A stretch of DNA of 64,000 bases, from NCBI RefSeq assembly GCF_000377205.1, contig NZ_KB897906.1, forward strand, positions 30,272 to 94,271. Direction: 5' to 3'. Under the pieces are notes generated by a model. That model ran no database searches. It worked only from the letters and a program-made list of their open reading frames with translations, and had not been told where the DNA came from. The position numbers were made by a program, and so were the translations under genes. Every line of letters starts with the position of its first letter. The first letter of the stretch is position 1. This document shows, in pieces, positions 1 through 7,486 of this stretch. Source of the stretch: Thioalkalivibrio sp. ALJ3 (GTDB lineage: Bacteria; Pseudomonadota; Gammaproteobacteria; Ectothiorhodospirales; Ectothiorhodospiraceae).

Positions 1-136
1 CCCCGAGGCTGGGCCCACCCGCTGTAGGAGGCGAGCCCTCTCGCCGATCGGGCGTGTCCAGCGCCCCATCGCCCAGAGGGCTGGGCTCCTACAAGAGAAA
101 GGCGTTGTGGCGGTATGTGAACAAGACGGGCGACTT
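1..136. repeat. BIME-like inverted REP repeat, copy A
   Basis: Two inverted arms, each beginning GTAGGAG, face each other at 24-92. Each arm contains its own small hairpin (GGCGAG/CTCGCC in the left arm, GCCCAG/CTGGGC in the right). A conserved tail rich in GTGGCGG and TGTGAACAAG follows. The same unit recurs at about 2871, 7004 and 7870. The layout matches paired REP sequences (BIMEs) of gammaproteobacteria. No REP-associated tyrosine transposase gene is present in the window. Confidence 0.8.
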
Positions 137-217
137 CTTCCGATAACGCGTCGGCCTGCTAATTCCGAAGGAAGACCCCGGGCGCCCCTGCGACTGAAGG
201 CACTACCGCACCGTGCG

Positions 218-2605
218 CTAGAACTCGATGTCGTAGCGCAGCTCTTCGTCCGGTTGGCGCAGGAAGTTGCCCTGCACCAGGTCGACCTGCGACTGCCACA
301 GCAGGGCCAGCCCGTCCACGTCCTCCACATAGGCCGCCATGGTGCGAGCACCGCTGGCACGAGCGATGTTCAGCAGCGGTTCCAGTCGGACAAGTTTGTC
401 CGCGGCATCGTGCAGCCCGTGGGTCAGTGGACGGGCGACTTTCACGTAGTCGGGCTGCAGGCTGCGCAGGAGCTGGGCCGGTTGCCTACTGGAAAGCCCG
501 AAGTGCTCCACGGCCACCCCGACCTGGATGTCACGCAGTGCCCCGGTGATGCGCTCGGCCTGTTCCGGATCCGCCACGATATCCTCCTCCGCCAGTTGCA
601 GCACCAGTGCCCGGGATGGCAGGGCTGCGCGTGCAAGTATGCGTCCGAGCCAGCCGGCCAGATCCTGGTCGCGCAGCGACCCGGGCGACAGTTTGACGAA
701 GAACACCGAGTCCGGATGGGTGCGCAGACGCGCGCCCAGGATGTCCACGGCATTGGCCAGTACCCAGCGGTCCAGCGCCCGGTCGAGGTCCAGGTGTCCG
801 GCCATGTTCACGAACGGGCCGGGTAGCTGGGTGTGGCCTTCCGGATCCCGAATGCGGAGCAGGACTTCGTAGCGTTCGGTCTTGTCGGAGCCGGCGATGT
901 TGGCGATGGGTTGATACACCAGAAAGAGGCGCTGCTCGTGGATTGCGCGGGTGATGACCTGGCGCCAGTGCTGTTGCTGGGCGACGCCACACTCCGGCGT
1001 GACCAGCGCGGGATCCAGCTGGATGCGGTTGCCGCCTTCCCGGCGGGCCTGTGCGCAAAGCGCCAGAGACTGGTCCACGGCATCCGCCGCAGGAATGTCG
1101 GCCAGTGCTGTGATGCCGATGCTCAGGCCTGGGGATGGTGCGTGACTCGGAGCACCATGCGGCGCCGGGACCTTCGCATAAAGGGCATCGCCCCAGTCCG
1201 ACAGGGCTTCCGCATCGGCCCGGTTCAGCAGCACCAGGATCGCGTTCTCGCTGAATCGGGTGATGCGCTCGCCCGCAGCAAGGCCCGCCGAGATTCGCCC
1301 CAGCAGACGCCGCTGAAGCAGCGAGAAACCGGTCACCCCCTGTTCCCGGAGCAGATTCGAGGCCTCGTCCCATTCAATACAGGCGAGTGCGACGATCCCG
1401 GGCTGCGTCGCCAGCCCCGTGCGCCAGTGGTCCAGCAGGGGCGTCAGATCACCGGAGCGCAGGGTGGTGGTGCCACGCCCAGCCCGGCGACGTCGTCGGC
1501 AGAGGCGCGCCTCGGCGCAGACGCGTTCGGGCGCCGCTTCCGGTGATATGTGGGAAAGCCCCGGACCCGGCGCGGCTACAGATCCTTCTGGTGACGTCAG
1601 CAGAACACATGGGATGTCGAACAGCGATGGATCCTGGGCCAGGAAGCGGGACAGGGCCGCAGCCCGGTCGGCCGCGATGTCCACGTCGATCACGATGGCC
1701 TCGGGCAGGCTCTCCACGGCGTGGCCGGGCACGTCGTCTTCCGGCGAAAGACGCTGGATGTCGAGCGCGGAGGATTCTTGCAGGGCGCGGGTAGGGGAGA
1801 CCGACTGCCCCGTGGTGACGAGCATGATCCGCAGCGGGTCCCACGGGCTGGAGTCCACCAGGCCCTCCAGTGTCGTGGCCATTTCGGAGGGAATCGTGGG
1901 CATGGTCAGGATCGCGTCCCAGTCGCCCGACGTGGTCGGCTGTTCTCCACTTTGGGCTTCCTGTAGGACTAGGATGTTGGGCAGGCGGTGTTCGTCATCA
2001 GGGGTCGGCGGACCCGGTGGCGCTGACAGGACGACGCGTGCATGAGGCGTTGCTGTCGATTCCGCATGTACCGCCTCCTGCAGGTTGGCGAAGGGGTCCA
2101 CCCGGAAGCCGCAGGCCACCAGTTGCAGTGCCAGTTCGTCGCGCGCCGCGCCGGCCGGCCCGAGCAACTGGACCCGCAGCCGGTCGGGAACCGGAGTACG
2201 CACATTCTCGGTTTCCGGAGCCGCCGGGAGCCCCTCCGAGGCATCGAGATCGCCTGGAAGCGTCCCCTGCAGCCGCAGAATCAGGGAGCCGATGGTCTCC
2301 TGTTCGTTTGAGGTGGGGGGCAGCGGGCTTTGCAGGTGCTGGGCCACGCGCTCGTCAATGCGCCGGGCCGTGTTCAGCGCCTCCTTCAGCGATGTCCCGG
2401 CCAGGCCTCCGGCGATCACCCGGGTCAGCGCGCGGATGTCCCCCAGGTCCACATGGCGGCAGCCGCGCTGCCGGATCATGTACCAGCGGTCGGCCAGGTC
2501 GGCGACCATCCGTGGCAGGCCCCTGACAAACTCCCGGCTGGTGGTGTGGTCTGGTGTGTCGGGAGAGGACTTCGCCTGCGGGGTGCTGCCAGAAGCATCG
2601 GCCAT
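218..2605 (-). CDS. FimX-like protein with degenerate GGDEF and EAL (EVL) domains
   Basis: This 795-residue cytoplasmic protein looks like a cyclic-di-GMP receptor rather than an enzyme. The N-terminal ~110 residues are unassigned, and two receiver-like segments follow (about 140-390). A GGDEF-type domain (about 395-545) has RFSENA where RxGGDEF is expected, so cyclase activity is unlikely. The C-terminal EAL-type domain (from about 560) has EVL near residue 580 instead of EAL. It has VKLSPG where the metal-binding Asn is expected and EHFG in place of DDFG, so phosphodiesterase activity is also unlikely. FimX of Pseudomonas likewise has an EVL motif and binds c-di-GMP without hydrolysing it; FimX controls type IV pili. 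The start is ATG 2605, behind an AAGGAC site; an in-frame TTG at 2614 sits too close to that site. It stands alone, with an inverted repeat of the REP family on each side. Confidence 0.8.
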   Translation of the reverse strand: MADASGSTPQAKSSPDTPDHTTSREFVRGLPRMVADLADRWYMIRQRGCRHVDLGDIRALTRVIAGGLAGTSLKEALNTARRIDERVAQHLQSPLPPTSNEQETIGSLILRLQGTLPGDLDASEGLPAAPETENVRTPVPDRLRVQLLGPAGAARDELALQLVACGFRVDPFANLQEAVHAESTATPHARVVLSAPPGPPTPDDEHRLPNILVLQEAQSGEQPTTSGDWDAILTMPTIPSEMATTLEGLVDSSPWDPLRIMLVTTGQSVSPTRALQESSALDIQRLSPEDDVPGHAVESLPEAIVIDVDIAADRAAALSRFLAQDPSLFDIPCVLLTSPEGSVAAPGPGLSHISPEAAPERVCAEARLCRRRRRAGRGTTTLRSGDLTPLLDHWRTGLATQPGIVALACIEWDEASNLLREQGVTGFSLLQRRLLGRISAGLAAGERITRFSENAILVLLNRADAEALSDWGDALYAKVPAPHGAPSHAPSPGLSIGITALADIPAADAVDQSLALCAQARREGGNRIQLDPALVTPECGVAQQQHWRQVITRAIHEQRLFLVYQPIANIAGSDKTERYEVLLRIRDPEGHTQLPGPFVNMAGHLDLDRALDRWVLANAVDILGARLRTHPDSVFFVKLSPGSLRDQDLAGWLGRILARAALPSRALVLQLAEEDIVADPEQAERITGALRDIQVGVAVEHFGLSSRQPAQLLRSLQPDYVKVARPLTHGLHDAADKLVRLEPLLNIARASGARTMAAYVEDVDGLALLWQSQVDLVQGNFLRQPDEELRYDIEF

Positions 2606-2783
2606 GAAGTTCAAAGTCCTTTTTGGAAAGTGCTTTGTGAACTATAGACAACCCTTCCAAGGATGGCTGAGTTTTTTGGTACTGCCTCGATACCTTAGCG
2701 ATCTGTGCTGGGGTCCAGCCCCCAGCGAAACGGCGATACCGCCCCAAAGCGCTTGAGTTTGGAGCCTTACACGAACGGGGCTG

Positions 2784-2800
2784 TCGATCCTGAGGATCGA
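2784..2800. other. Short perfect inverted repeat upstream of the FimX-like gene
   Basis: TCGATCC and GGATCGA flank the three bases TGA. It lies about 180 bases before the start of the FimX-like gene, in a 2606-2870 stretch with no credible gene. It could be an operator or a small hairpin. No T-run follows, so it is not an obvious terminator. Confidence 0.3.
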
Positions 2801-2870
2801 TATCCTGAAGCTCCAATGCGGCCGGAATGGCGGCATGAAGCCGGAGGAGGGTGGGCTTCTCCATTCTCAC

Positions 2871-3027
2871 GCCCCCGAGGCTGGGGGCCAACCCACTGTA
2901 GGAGGCGAGCCCTCTCGCCGATCGGGCCTGTCCAGCTCCCCATCGCCCAGAGGGCTGGGCTCCTACGAGAGGAGAGGGCTGTGGCGGCATGTGAACAAGA
3001 TGGGTGTCCTCTTTCTCCTCTTTCTCG
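2871..3027. repeat. BIME-like inverted REP repeat, copy B
   Basis: The palindromic pair of GTAGGAG arms spans 2898-2966, and the conserved tail includes GTGAACAAGATGGGTGTCC. It is very close to copies A, C and D. It sits between the 3' end of the YoeB-like gene and the upstream region of the FimX-like gene. The hairpins could stabilise or end transcripts. Confidence 0.8.
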
Positions 3028-3077
3028 CGCTTTCTCGCGTAAACCGTGCAGGGGCTGTCCGGGATCGTGTAGCCGGG

Positions 3078-3341
3078 TTACTCGTAGTGGCTCCATAAAC
3101 GAATCACCTTGACGACTCCCTCGTCTTCAAGCACCTGGTACACAAGCCGGTGTTGAATATTGATGCGCCGCGAGTATGCGCCGGAGAGATCACCCACCAG
3201 CTTCTCGAAAGGTGGGGGCTTTCGATACGGATCTTCCGCGATCAGCGTCAGCAGTTCCTGTGCCTTCGGCTTCAGGCCGCTGGTCGCCAGCTTCTTCGCA
3301 TCCTTCTGAGCCTGCCGGGTGTAGACCAACTTCCATGTCAC
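3078..3341 (-). CDS. yoeB: YoeB/Txe-family mRNA interferase toxin
   Basis: This 87-residue protein has the RelE-fold YoeB signature: N-terminal TWKLVYT followed by QAQKDAKKL, central NIQHRLVYQV, and a C-terminal LWSHYE close to the usual SHY ending. YoeB toxins cut mRNA at the ribosome. The GTG start at 3341 overlaps the antitoxin stop by four bases (GTGA), which indicates translational coupling; an upstream in-frame ATG would extend into the antitoxin. Family length is about 84-90 residues, so the gene appears intact. Confidence 0.9.
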   Translation of the reverse strand: MTWKLVYTRQAQKDAKKLATSGLKPKAQELLTLIAEDPYRKPPPFEKLVGDLSGAYSRRINIQHRLVYQVLEDEGVVKVIRLWSHYE

Positions 3342-3580
3342 CAATCCAGCTCCTCGTGGCATTCATCCGTTGGAGTATCCATGCCCTCGCGGATCGATTC
3401 CCGCATACCCGGCACCGATAGCAGGTACAGGGTCTCCTGAATGGCCGACCAGTCCGATTCGGATAGCAGGACTGCGTTGTTCCGCTTGCCGGTGATCACA
3501 ATCGGCTCGTGGGATTCCGCCGCTTCGTCGATCAGCCGGTAGAGGTTACTGCGCGCCTCTGTAGCCGTAATTCCCGTCAT
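3338..3580 (-). CDS. yefM: YefM/Phd-family antitoxin
   Basis: This 80-residue protein has the Phd/YefM fold: ITATEARSNLYRLIDEA at the N-terminus, then EPIVITGKRNNAVLLSESDW. The acidic C-terminus would wrap the toxin. The start is ATG 3580, with GAGG six bases upstream; longer in-frame starts run into a repeat region and lack a site. It is first in a two-gene operon with the YoeB-like toxin. By family precedent the complex represses its own promoter. Confidence 0.9.
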   Translation of the reverse strand: MTGITATEARSNLYRLIDEAAESHEPIVITGKRNNAVLLSESDWSAIQETLYLLSVPGMRESIREGMDTPTDECHEELDW

Positions 3581-3701
3581 GGCGCACCTCGCAAGTGTGT
3601 GGGCTTCGACCAAGAGTACGCCTTCGCGTACGTCCCGTAAACCGTACGGGTATTCCGTCACCGCCAGACACCGCAGAAACTGCGGTAACAGTTCGGATCA
3701 T

Positions 3702-3843
3702 TCCCGGAAACCGCGCAGCGGTTATACGGGATCTCGGGCGCCGGGGCAGGGCTGGCCGTCAGTGATCACGGCTCTCCGCCTCGGTTCCGTAGGGATGACG
3801 CCGTGGCGCTCGGAAGAAGATGGGTGTCCTCTTCCTTGCTCTT
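3702..3843. repeat. Dispersed ~130 bp repeat, family 2, copy 1
   Basis: The segment starts TCCCGGAAACCGC and runs through CAGCGGTTA, GGCTCTCC and GATGACG to GAAGAAGATGGGTG. The same order of blocks recurs at 6746-6875. This copy is more decayed, and its inner inverted repeat is imperfect. Its 3' block AAGATGGGTGTCCTCTT is shared with the tail of the BIME-like family. Bases 3581-3890 hold this repeat and no credible gene. Confidence 0.65.
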
Positions 3844-3890
3844 CCTTTGCGACCTGCGGGGTACGCCGGCCCATCGCGCCCTTGCCGGCG

Positions 3891-4385
3891 CTACTCGGTG
3901 TCGGTTGGCGGTGCCTGGCCCGGGCGCCACTTCGCCTGGGCCGCGTACAGCTCTGTCAGCGTCCGGGCGTGCCGGTCGTCGCAGCCGTGTTCGTCAATGT
4001 AGGCCGACACCTGGGACTGGATATCTTCCTGCGCGCGCTTGAGAACGTTCGCGATCTGCTCGTCCGTCCAGTCCGGTCGGTGGTCCTGCAGCGCCATGGT
4101 CGAGCGGAGGTAGACCGTCTGTTGATTGGCTAGAAAGGCCACCATCTGGTCCTGGTCGATCTCGGCACAGCGCGATGCGGCCGTGCTGGAGGCGATGAAC
4201 TGACTCAGGATGTTCAGGATTCCCGGCGGCTCGTCCGCGCCCGCCGGAGCGGCGAGGCAAAGGACAAGGAGCAAGGTCCCGAACGCCGCGGTGAACGGCC
4301 GGCGCGACAAGCGGCGTCGGCCCGGGCCAGAGTCCGGGTCAAGTACGCGGCCCAAGCGGGCCGTGGCGGTGTATCCGTTCTGCAT
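3891..4385 (-). CDS. Small secreted protein of unknown function
   Basis: I do not recognise this 164-residue protein. After about 25 basic residues (RRRLSRRPF) comes a hydrophobic stretch, TLLLVLCLAAPAGA, which looks like a signal peptide cut near AGA-DEP. The mature part is about 115 residues, mostly helical and acidic. It has two cysteines (SRCAEID and EHGCDDRH) that could pair in the periplasm. The start is ATG 4385, with GGGAGGAACAC directly upstream. It lies downstream of the radical SAM gene on the same strand, with a 283-base gap holding a REP, so an operon link is uncertain. Confidence 0.6.
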   Translation of the reverse strand: MQNGYTATARLGRVLDPDSGPGRRRLSRRPFTAAFGTLLLVLCLAAPAGADEPPGILNILSQFIASSTAASRCAEIDQDQMVAFLANQQTVYLRSTMALQDHRPDWTDEQIANVLKRAQEDIQSQVSAYIDEHGCDDRHARTLTELYAAQAKWRPGQAPPTDTE

Positions 4386-4570
4386 GTGTTCCTCCCTGAA
4401 AGAATTACGTGCCCGGAACTCTGGGCCCACCCAGAATCTAGCCCCCAGCGTCCTCGAACGGGCCATTTCCGGCCTCGCCATCGTTGCTCCCCTGGAACAC
4501 CGAGGGTGCCGATAAGAGCCGTACTTTGGTGCTGAAATGCCTCATTGAAGGTCTTGTGATGGACTTTTAA

Positions 4571-4592
4571 GGCACGAAAGTCGTGCTCCTAC
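4571..4592. repeat. Single REP-like element
   Basis: On the minus strand it reads GTAGGAG followed by the hairpin CACGA/TCGTG. This is the usual REP layout of GTAGGAG head plus short hairpin. It differs in hairpin sequence from the BIME-like family. It lies in the 4386-4668 gap, which has no credible gene. The nearby CGTGGTCCGACCCC at 4603-4616 recurs with small changes at 6577 and 11146. Confidence 0.6.
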
Positions 4593-4668
4593 AGAGAGTT
4601 AGCGTGGTCCGACCCCGTCATGACCGACCCGGTCCGGCCCCGCGACTCCTTGCGTTGGGTGGACTGTG

Positions 4669-5913
4669 TCAGCTTGGGAATTGCTTCTGGGAGCGTGCGA
4701 TTTTCGCTTTCATCAACTCGGCCGGATAGCCGTTATGGACCAGCGTGTCGCGGATGTGGCCATAGTAACGGTGGTAGCCCTTGCAGTAGATCGAGGGATT
4801 GTCGAAGCCATTTTCCGCAGAGTACCGGTTCTCGATGTCGCCACCCCTGCAGATGCCGCGCCACTCGCAGGATAGACATTCGTCAGCTGCGCTAGCCTGG
4901 ATGCGCTGGACGTCCTCGAAAATGGGGTCATCCAGGAACTCCCGCAGGCTGTGCTGGTGGATGGAGTAGCGGGGAGTACGCGAATACCAGTCCAGCGCCG
5001 GGAGAAAGGAATCGTTCACCGAAACGCTGCCGTCGCTGTGCATCACCACGACCTGGAAGCCTTCCCGTCGGCCCCCCGCGCTGGGGTCTCCCTCCACGTC
5101 GTTGTCCTCGCGGACCTGCAGGTGTTGAAGGATCTCGCTGATCTGGCGCACGAAGATGCTCTTGTCGTCCTCTTCCAGCCAGGCCTGGAACAGCTCCGCC
5201 AGGCGCTCACCGTAGCGTTCGCTGCTTTCGCCTGGCTCGCTGAAGCCGTCATCCCGGTTCCGGTCAGGCAAGAGGAAGCTCATCTGCCGCACGCCAAGGG
5301 AGCGCAGGTAGCGGTAGACCTCGGCGTAGTCGTTGCGGTGATCCATCACCGAGATGGTCGATACCCCGCGTCCGTTGCCCGCATCGGCCCATGCGAGAAA
5401 CCGCCGGAGGTTGTTCTCCACCTGTCGGAAGGTGGAGCGGCCTTGATGATCGAGCCGGAAACGATCGTTGGCGGTGTGGTCGCCGTCGATGCTCAGGCCC
5501 ACGTGAACCCCGTATTCGTGGAACAAAGCCAACCATTCTTCGGTGAGCACGGTCCCATTGGTCTGGATCGTGAGTCCCATCGGTACCTGCGGTTCAATCC
5601 GTTGACGGAACGTTTCGCAGATTTGTTCGAACTCTCGCGGCTTGACCAGCATCGGTTCGCCACCATGGAAGGCGATAAGCACACGGCGGAAGCCAAGTTC
5701 CTGGCAACCCTGGGTGATCCAGTCCGCCATGGCCTCCACAGTCTCGGGTGTGGCCTTCACCGGTCGGTCGAAGGGGGTCTTGTCCCCCATGTTGAAGTAG
5801 TAACAGTAGGAGCAGTTGATGTTGCAGCGCTCCACGAGTTTGAAAACCACCTGGAGCGTGGTTCCCGCGAAGCGTCTTTCCGTCGTCTCGGATTGCACCC
5901 AGGCTTCCTGCAT
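4669..5913 (-). CDS. Radical SAM/SPASM peptide maturase (GRRM/cyclophane-type)
   Basis: This 414-residue enzyme has the radical SAM cluster motif CxxxCxxC at C30, C34 and C37 (CNINCSYCYYFN), then FHGGEP, TIQTNGT and GLSIDG, as in the anSME/XYE/FxsB/GRRM peptide-maturase group. The C-terminal SPASM-type region has CLSCEWRGIC, then NRYS, FDNPS and one more Cys. Only four cysteines are visible, where a full SPASM domain has seven, so it may hold one auxiliary cluster or use other ligands. It lies just downstream of an 83-residue repeat peptide on the same strand. By family precedent it should crosslink side chains in that peptide. The start is ATG 5913, with AGGAGG nine bases upstream; an in-frame ATG at 5979 has no such site. 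Confidence 0.85.
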   Translation of the reverse strand: MQEAWVQSETTERRFAGTTLQVVFKLVERCNINCSYCYYFNMGDKTPFDRPVKATPETVEAMADWITQGCQELGFRRVLIAFHGGEPMLVKPREFEQICETFRQRIEPQVPMGLTIQTNGTVLTEEWLALFHEYGVHVGLSIDGDHTANDRFRLDHQGRSTFRQVENNLRRFLAWADAGNGRGVSTISVMDHRNDYAEVYRYLRSLGVRQMSFLLPDRNRDDGFSEPGESSERYGERLAELFQAWLEEDDKSIFVRQISEILQHLQVREDNDVEGDPSAGGRREGFQVVVMHSDGSVSVNDSFLPALDWYSRTPRYSIHQHSLREFLDDPIFEDVQRIQASAADECLSCEWRGICRGGDIENRYSAENGFDNPSIYCKGYHRYYGHIRDTLVHNGYPAELMKAKIARSQKQFPS

Positions 5914-6030
5914 GTGGGGCTTCCTCCTGTGGCAAACGCCATACACGCCGCAACGGCCGACCCACGGCAACGCCTGCATGTGTCACCTGCAGGCACGGCA
6001 GTGTCCGTGCGTGGATGGTTGGGAATGTGA

Positions 6031-6060
6031 ACAGCCCCGCCAGCGGAGACTGGCGGGGCT
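6031..6060 (-). promoter_or_regulatory. Strong hairpin between precursor and maturase genes
   Basis: A perfect 11-bp stem, AGCCCCGCCAG with CTGGCGGGGCT around a six-base loop, lies right after the precursor stop codon. No T-run follows on the minus strand. It therefore looks like an attenuator or mRNA-stabilising hairpin that would yield more precursor than enzyme, rather than a full terminator. Confidence 0.65.
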
Positions 6061-6066
6061 GAGAGG

Positions 6067-6318
6067 CTAGCGGGGCAGTTCCGACGACTGGGTGTAGTCA
6101 CCCCCGCCGGACTGCGAGTAATCCCCGCCACCGCTCTGGCTATAGCTGCCACCGCCGCTTTGCCGGTAGTTGCCACCCTGGCCATGGTTCTGCAGGAGGT
6201 CGCCAATCCCGGGGAGGATCTCCGGACGCAACAGTCCGTCGATAATGGATTGGCCTATGAAGTCCTGGTAACGCTTCTGGAAAGCTTCCTGCTTGCGCGG
6301 GTCAAAACTGTCGTCCAT
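6067..6318 (-). CDS. Ribosomal-peptide (RiPP) precursor with four Y-x-Q repeats
   Basis: This 83-residue peptide has two parts. Residues 1-47 form a leader predicted helical (DPRKQEAFQKRYQDFIGQ, then LRPEILPGIGDLL). Residues 48-83 form four near-identical 8-residue units with core Y-x-Q-S-G-G-G: Y51-R-Q53, Y59-S-Q61, Y67-S-Q69 and Y75-T-Q77. The DNA repeats every 24 bases. Glycine-rich cores with a repeated aromatic residue are typical substrates of GRRM-type radical SAM enzymes, which join an aromatic ring to the side chain two residues on. The matching product here would be four three-residue cyclophanes on Y-x-Q; this is inference. The start is ATG 6318, preceded by AAGGAAACCGGC. No protease or exporter gene is adjacent. 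Confidence 0.8.
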   Translation of the reverse strand: MDDSFDPRKQEAFQKRYQDFIGQSIIDGLLRPEILPGIGDLLQNHGQGGNYRQSGGGSYSQSGGGDYSQSGGGDYTQSSELPR

Positions 6319-6638
6319 GCCGGTTTCCTTATCCTTGGATTAACCTGTCGAGATGTTGTCGCTGTGAGTCGCCCGTCCGGGACTTCCGAGTCTCGCGCGG
6401 GCCAGCAAGGTCGAGCGTAGACGTTGACCAGGGCCGAATCAATAGACGACTCCTGCCAACACGCCATGGCATCCTGAAACGAAGAACATGCGTTGCCATT
6501 TCGGGGGCGAAATGCCTTGCCTAAGGCTCAGAAGCCGTCCTTTCGCTGAAGGATCCCCGTTGACCCAGGGGCTTACCGTGGTTCGACCCCGCTATTCGAC
6601 TATACGCTGAAGGCAAGGTCTGACTCCGGAGCCCTCGC
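6319..6638. other. Intergenic region upstream of the peptide locus
   Basis: I see no credible gene in either strand here. It should contain the promoter of the precursor gene, but I could not pick a convincing -35/-10 pair. CGTGGTTCGACCCC at 6577-6590 and GGCAAGGTCTGACTCC at 6612-6627 are members of short dispersed motif families also found elsewhere in the window. Confidence 0.5.
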
Positions 6639-6715
6639 GTAGGAGCGTGCTTGCAAGCGAAGCTCCTGCTCGCGTCCGGCTTTGGCTGGGGCTTCGCGTG
6701 CAAGCAAGCTCATAC
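6639..6715. repeat. Inverted pair of REP elements with CTTGCAAG-type hairpin
   Basis: GTAGGAGCGTGCTTGCAAGC at the left faces an arm ending GCAAGCTCATAC at the right, about 30 bases apart. It is a second type of REP pair, with a hairpin different from the four BIME-like copies. The 6319-7195 interval is packed with such repeats and carries no gene. Confidence 0.65.
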
Positions 6716-6745
6716 AGGGCTTTCGTTGTTCTTAATCGGCCGCCG

Positions 6746-6875
6746 TCCCGGAAACCGCCCAGCGGTTATCCGGCATCTCGGGGGTGGGGCAGGCGTTGGC
6801 GTCAGAGATCCCGGCTCTCCACTTTACTGCGGCCGGGATGATGGCGTGGCACCTGGAAGAAGATGGGTGCCCACC
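6746..6875. repeat. Dispersed ~130 bp repeat, family 2, copy 2
   Basis: Same block order as at 3702: TCCCGGAAACCGC, CAGCGGTTA, CATCTCGGG, GGCTCTCC, GATGATGGCGTGG, GAAGAAGATGGGTG. This copy keeps an inner inverted repeat, ATCCCGGC to GCCGGGAT (about 6808-6840), that is decayed in copy 1. No coding potential is evident. Confidence 0.65.
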
Positions 6876-6890
6876 TTCTCGTCAGCTATT

Positions 6891-6955
6891 GGGGGTGCAG
6901 ACCTTGCCTTTTGCTTCTCCCTTGATGCCGGGGGCAACAGGCAAGGTCTGACCCC
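6891..6955. repeat. Imperfect palindrome with GCAGACCTTGCC / GGCAAGGTCTG arms
   Basis: GGGGGTGCAGACCTTGCC (6891-6908) faces GGCAAGGTCTGACCCC (6940-6955). A single arm recurs at 6612-6627. The arrangement looks like the ends of a small non-autonomous element or a REP variant. I see no gene inside it. Confidence 0.5.
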
Positions 6956-7003
6956 TGCGGCCATTTGTAGCAACGGAGATTGTCCCACGTCGGTTGGTCG
7001 CCG

Positions 7004-7135
7004 AGGCTGCGGCCAACCCACTGCAGGAGGCGAGCCCTCTCGCCGATCGGGCGTGTCCAGCGCCCCATCGCCCAGAGGGCTGGGCTCCTACCGGAGAAAG
7101 GGCCTGTGGCGGCATGTGAACAAGGTGGGACTCCG
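7004..7135. repeat. BIME-like inverted REP repeat, copy C
   Basis: The palindromic arms span 7023-7091, with the left head changed to GCAGGAG. The tail with GTGGCGGCATGTGAACAAG follows. It ends just before the promoter region of the HigBA module. Confidence 0.75.
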
Positions 7136-7160
7136 CCTTCTCGCCGCGCTAGTTAGCATA

Positions 7161-7195
7161 TTGACACGTGTCACGTGATACGAGACATTGGTTTT
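7161..7195 (+). promoter_or_regulatory. Probable promoter/operator of higBA
   Basis: TTGACA at 7161-7166 is a good -35 box. It overlaps the perfect palindrome GACACGTGTC, and CACGTG repeats a few bases on. A weak -10 (GACATT) lies 17 bases downstream. The overlap of palindrome and promoter suggests autorepression by the antitoxin, as in other higBA modules. Confidence 0.5.
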
Positions 7196-7477
7196 ATGAT
7201 CAAGACGTTCGCGGATCGGCGTACGCAAGAGTTGTACGCGACAGGGAAGTCGAAGCGGATCCCGCCGGATGTTGCCAGAAGGGCGGTCCGCAAGTTGGAC
7301 TATCTCTCGGTAGCCGAGCAGCTTGATGACTTGCGGGTTCCACCCGGCAATCGGCTGCACGCGCTGGAAGGAGATCGCAAGGGTCAGTATGCAATCTCCG
7401 TCAATGACCAGTGGCGGCTCTGCTTCCGGTTCGAGGACGGCGACGCCTTCGATGTCGAAATCACGGATTATCACTAG
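7196..7477 (+). CDS. higB: HigB-family mRNA interferase toxin
   Basis: This 93-residue RelE/HigB-type protein starts MIKTFADRRTQELY, the family N-terminus. It has PPGNRLHALEGDRKGQYAI and QWRLCFRF in the core and ends VEITDYH; the W-R-L-C-F and C-terminal D-Y-H are family hallmarks. HigB toxins cleave mRNA on the ribosome. ATG 7196 matches the family N-terminus; an earlier in-frame start would run into the palindromic operator. The toxin precedes the antitoxin, the reverse of most modules but normal for higBA. Confidence 0.92.
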   Translation: MIKTFADRRTQELYATGKSKRIPPDVARRAVRKLDYLSVAEQLDDLRVPPGNRLHALEGDRKGQYAISVNDQWRLCFRFEDGDAFDVEITDYH

Positions 7478-7486
7478 GAGGCAATA

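Noticed and set aside
6067-6180. A 24-base tandem repeat that might suggest a CRISPR or satellite
   Set aside because: The repeats are in frame within a small coding gene, encode glycine-rich units and lack unique spacers.
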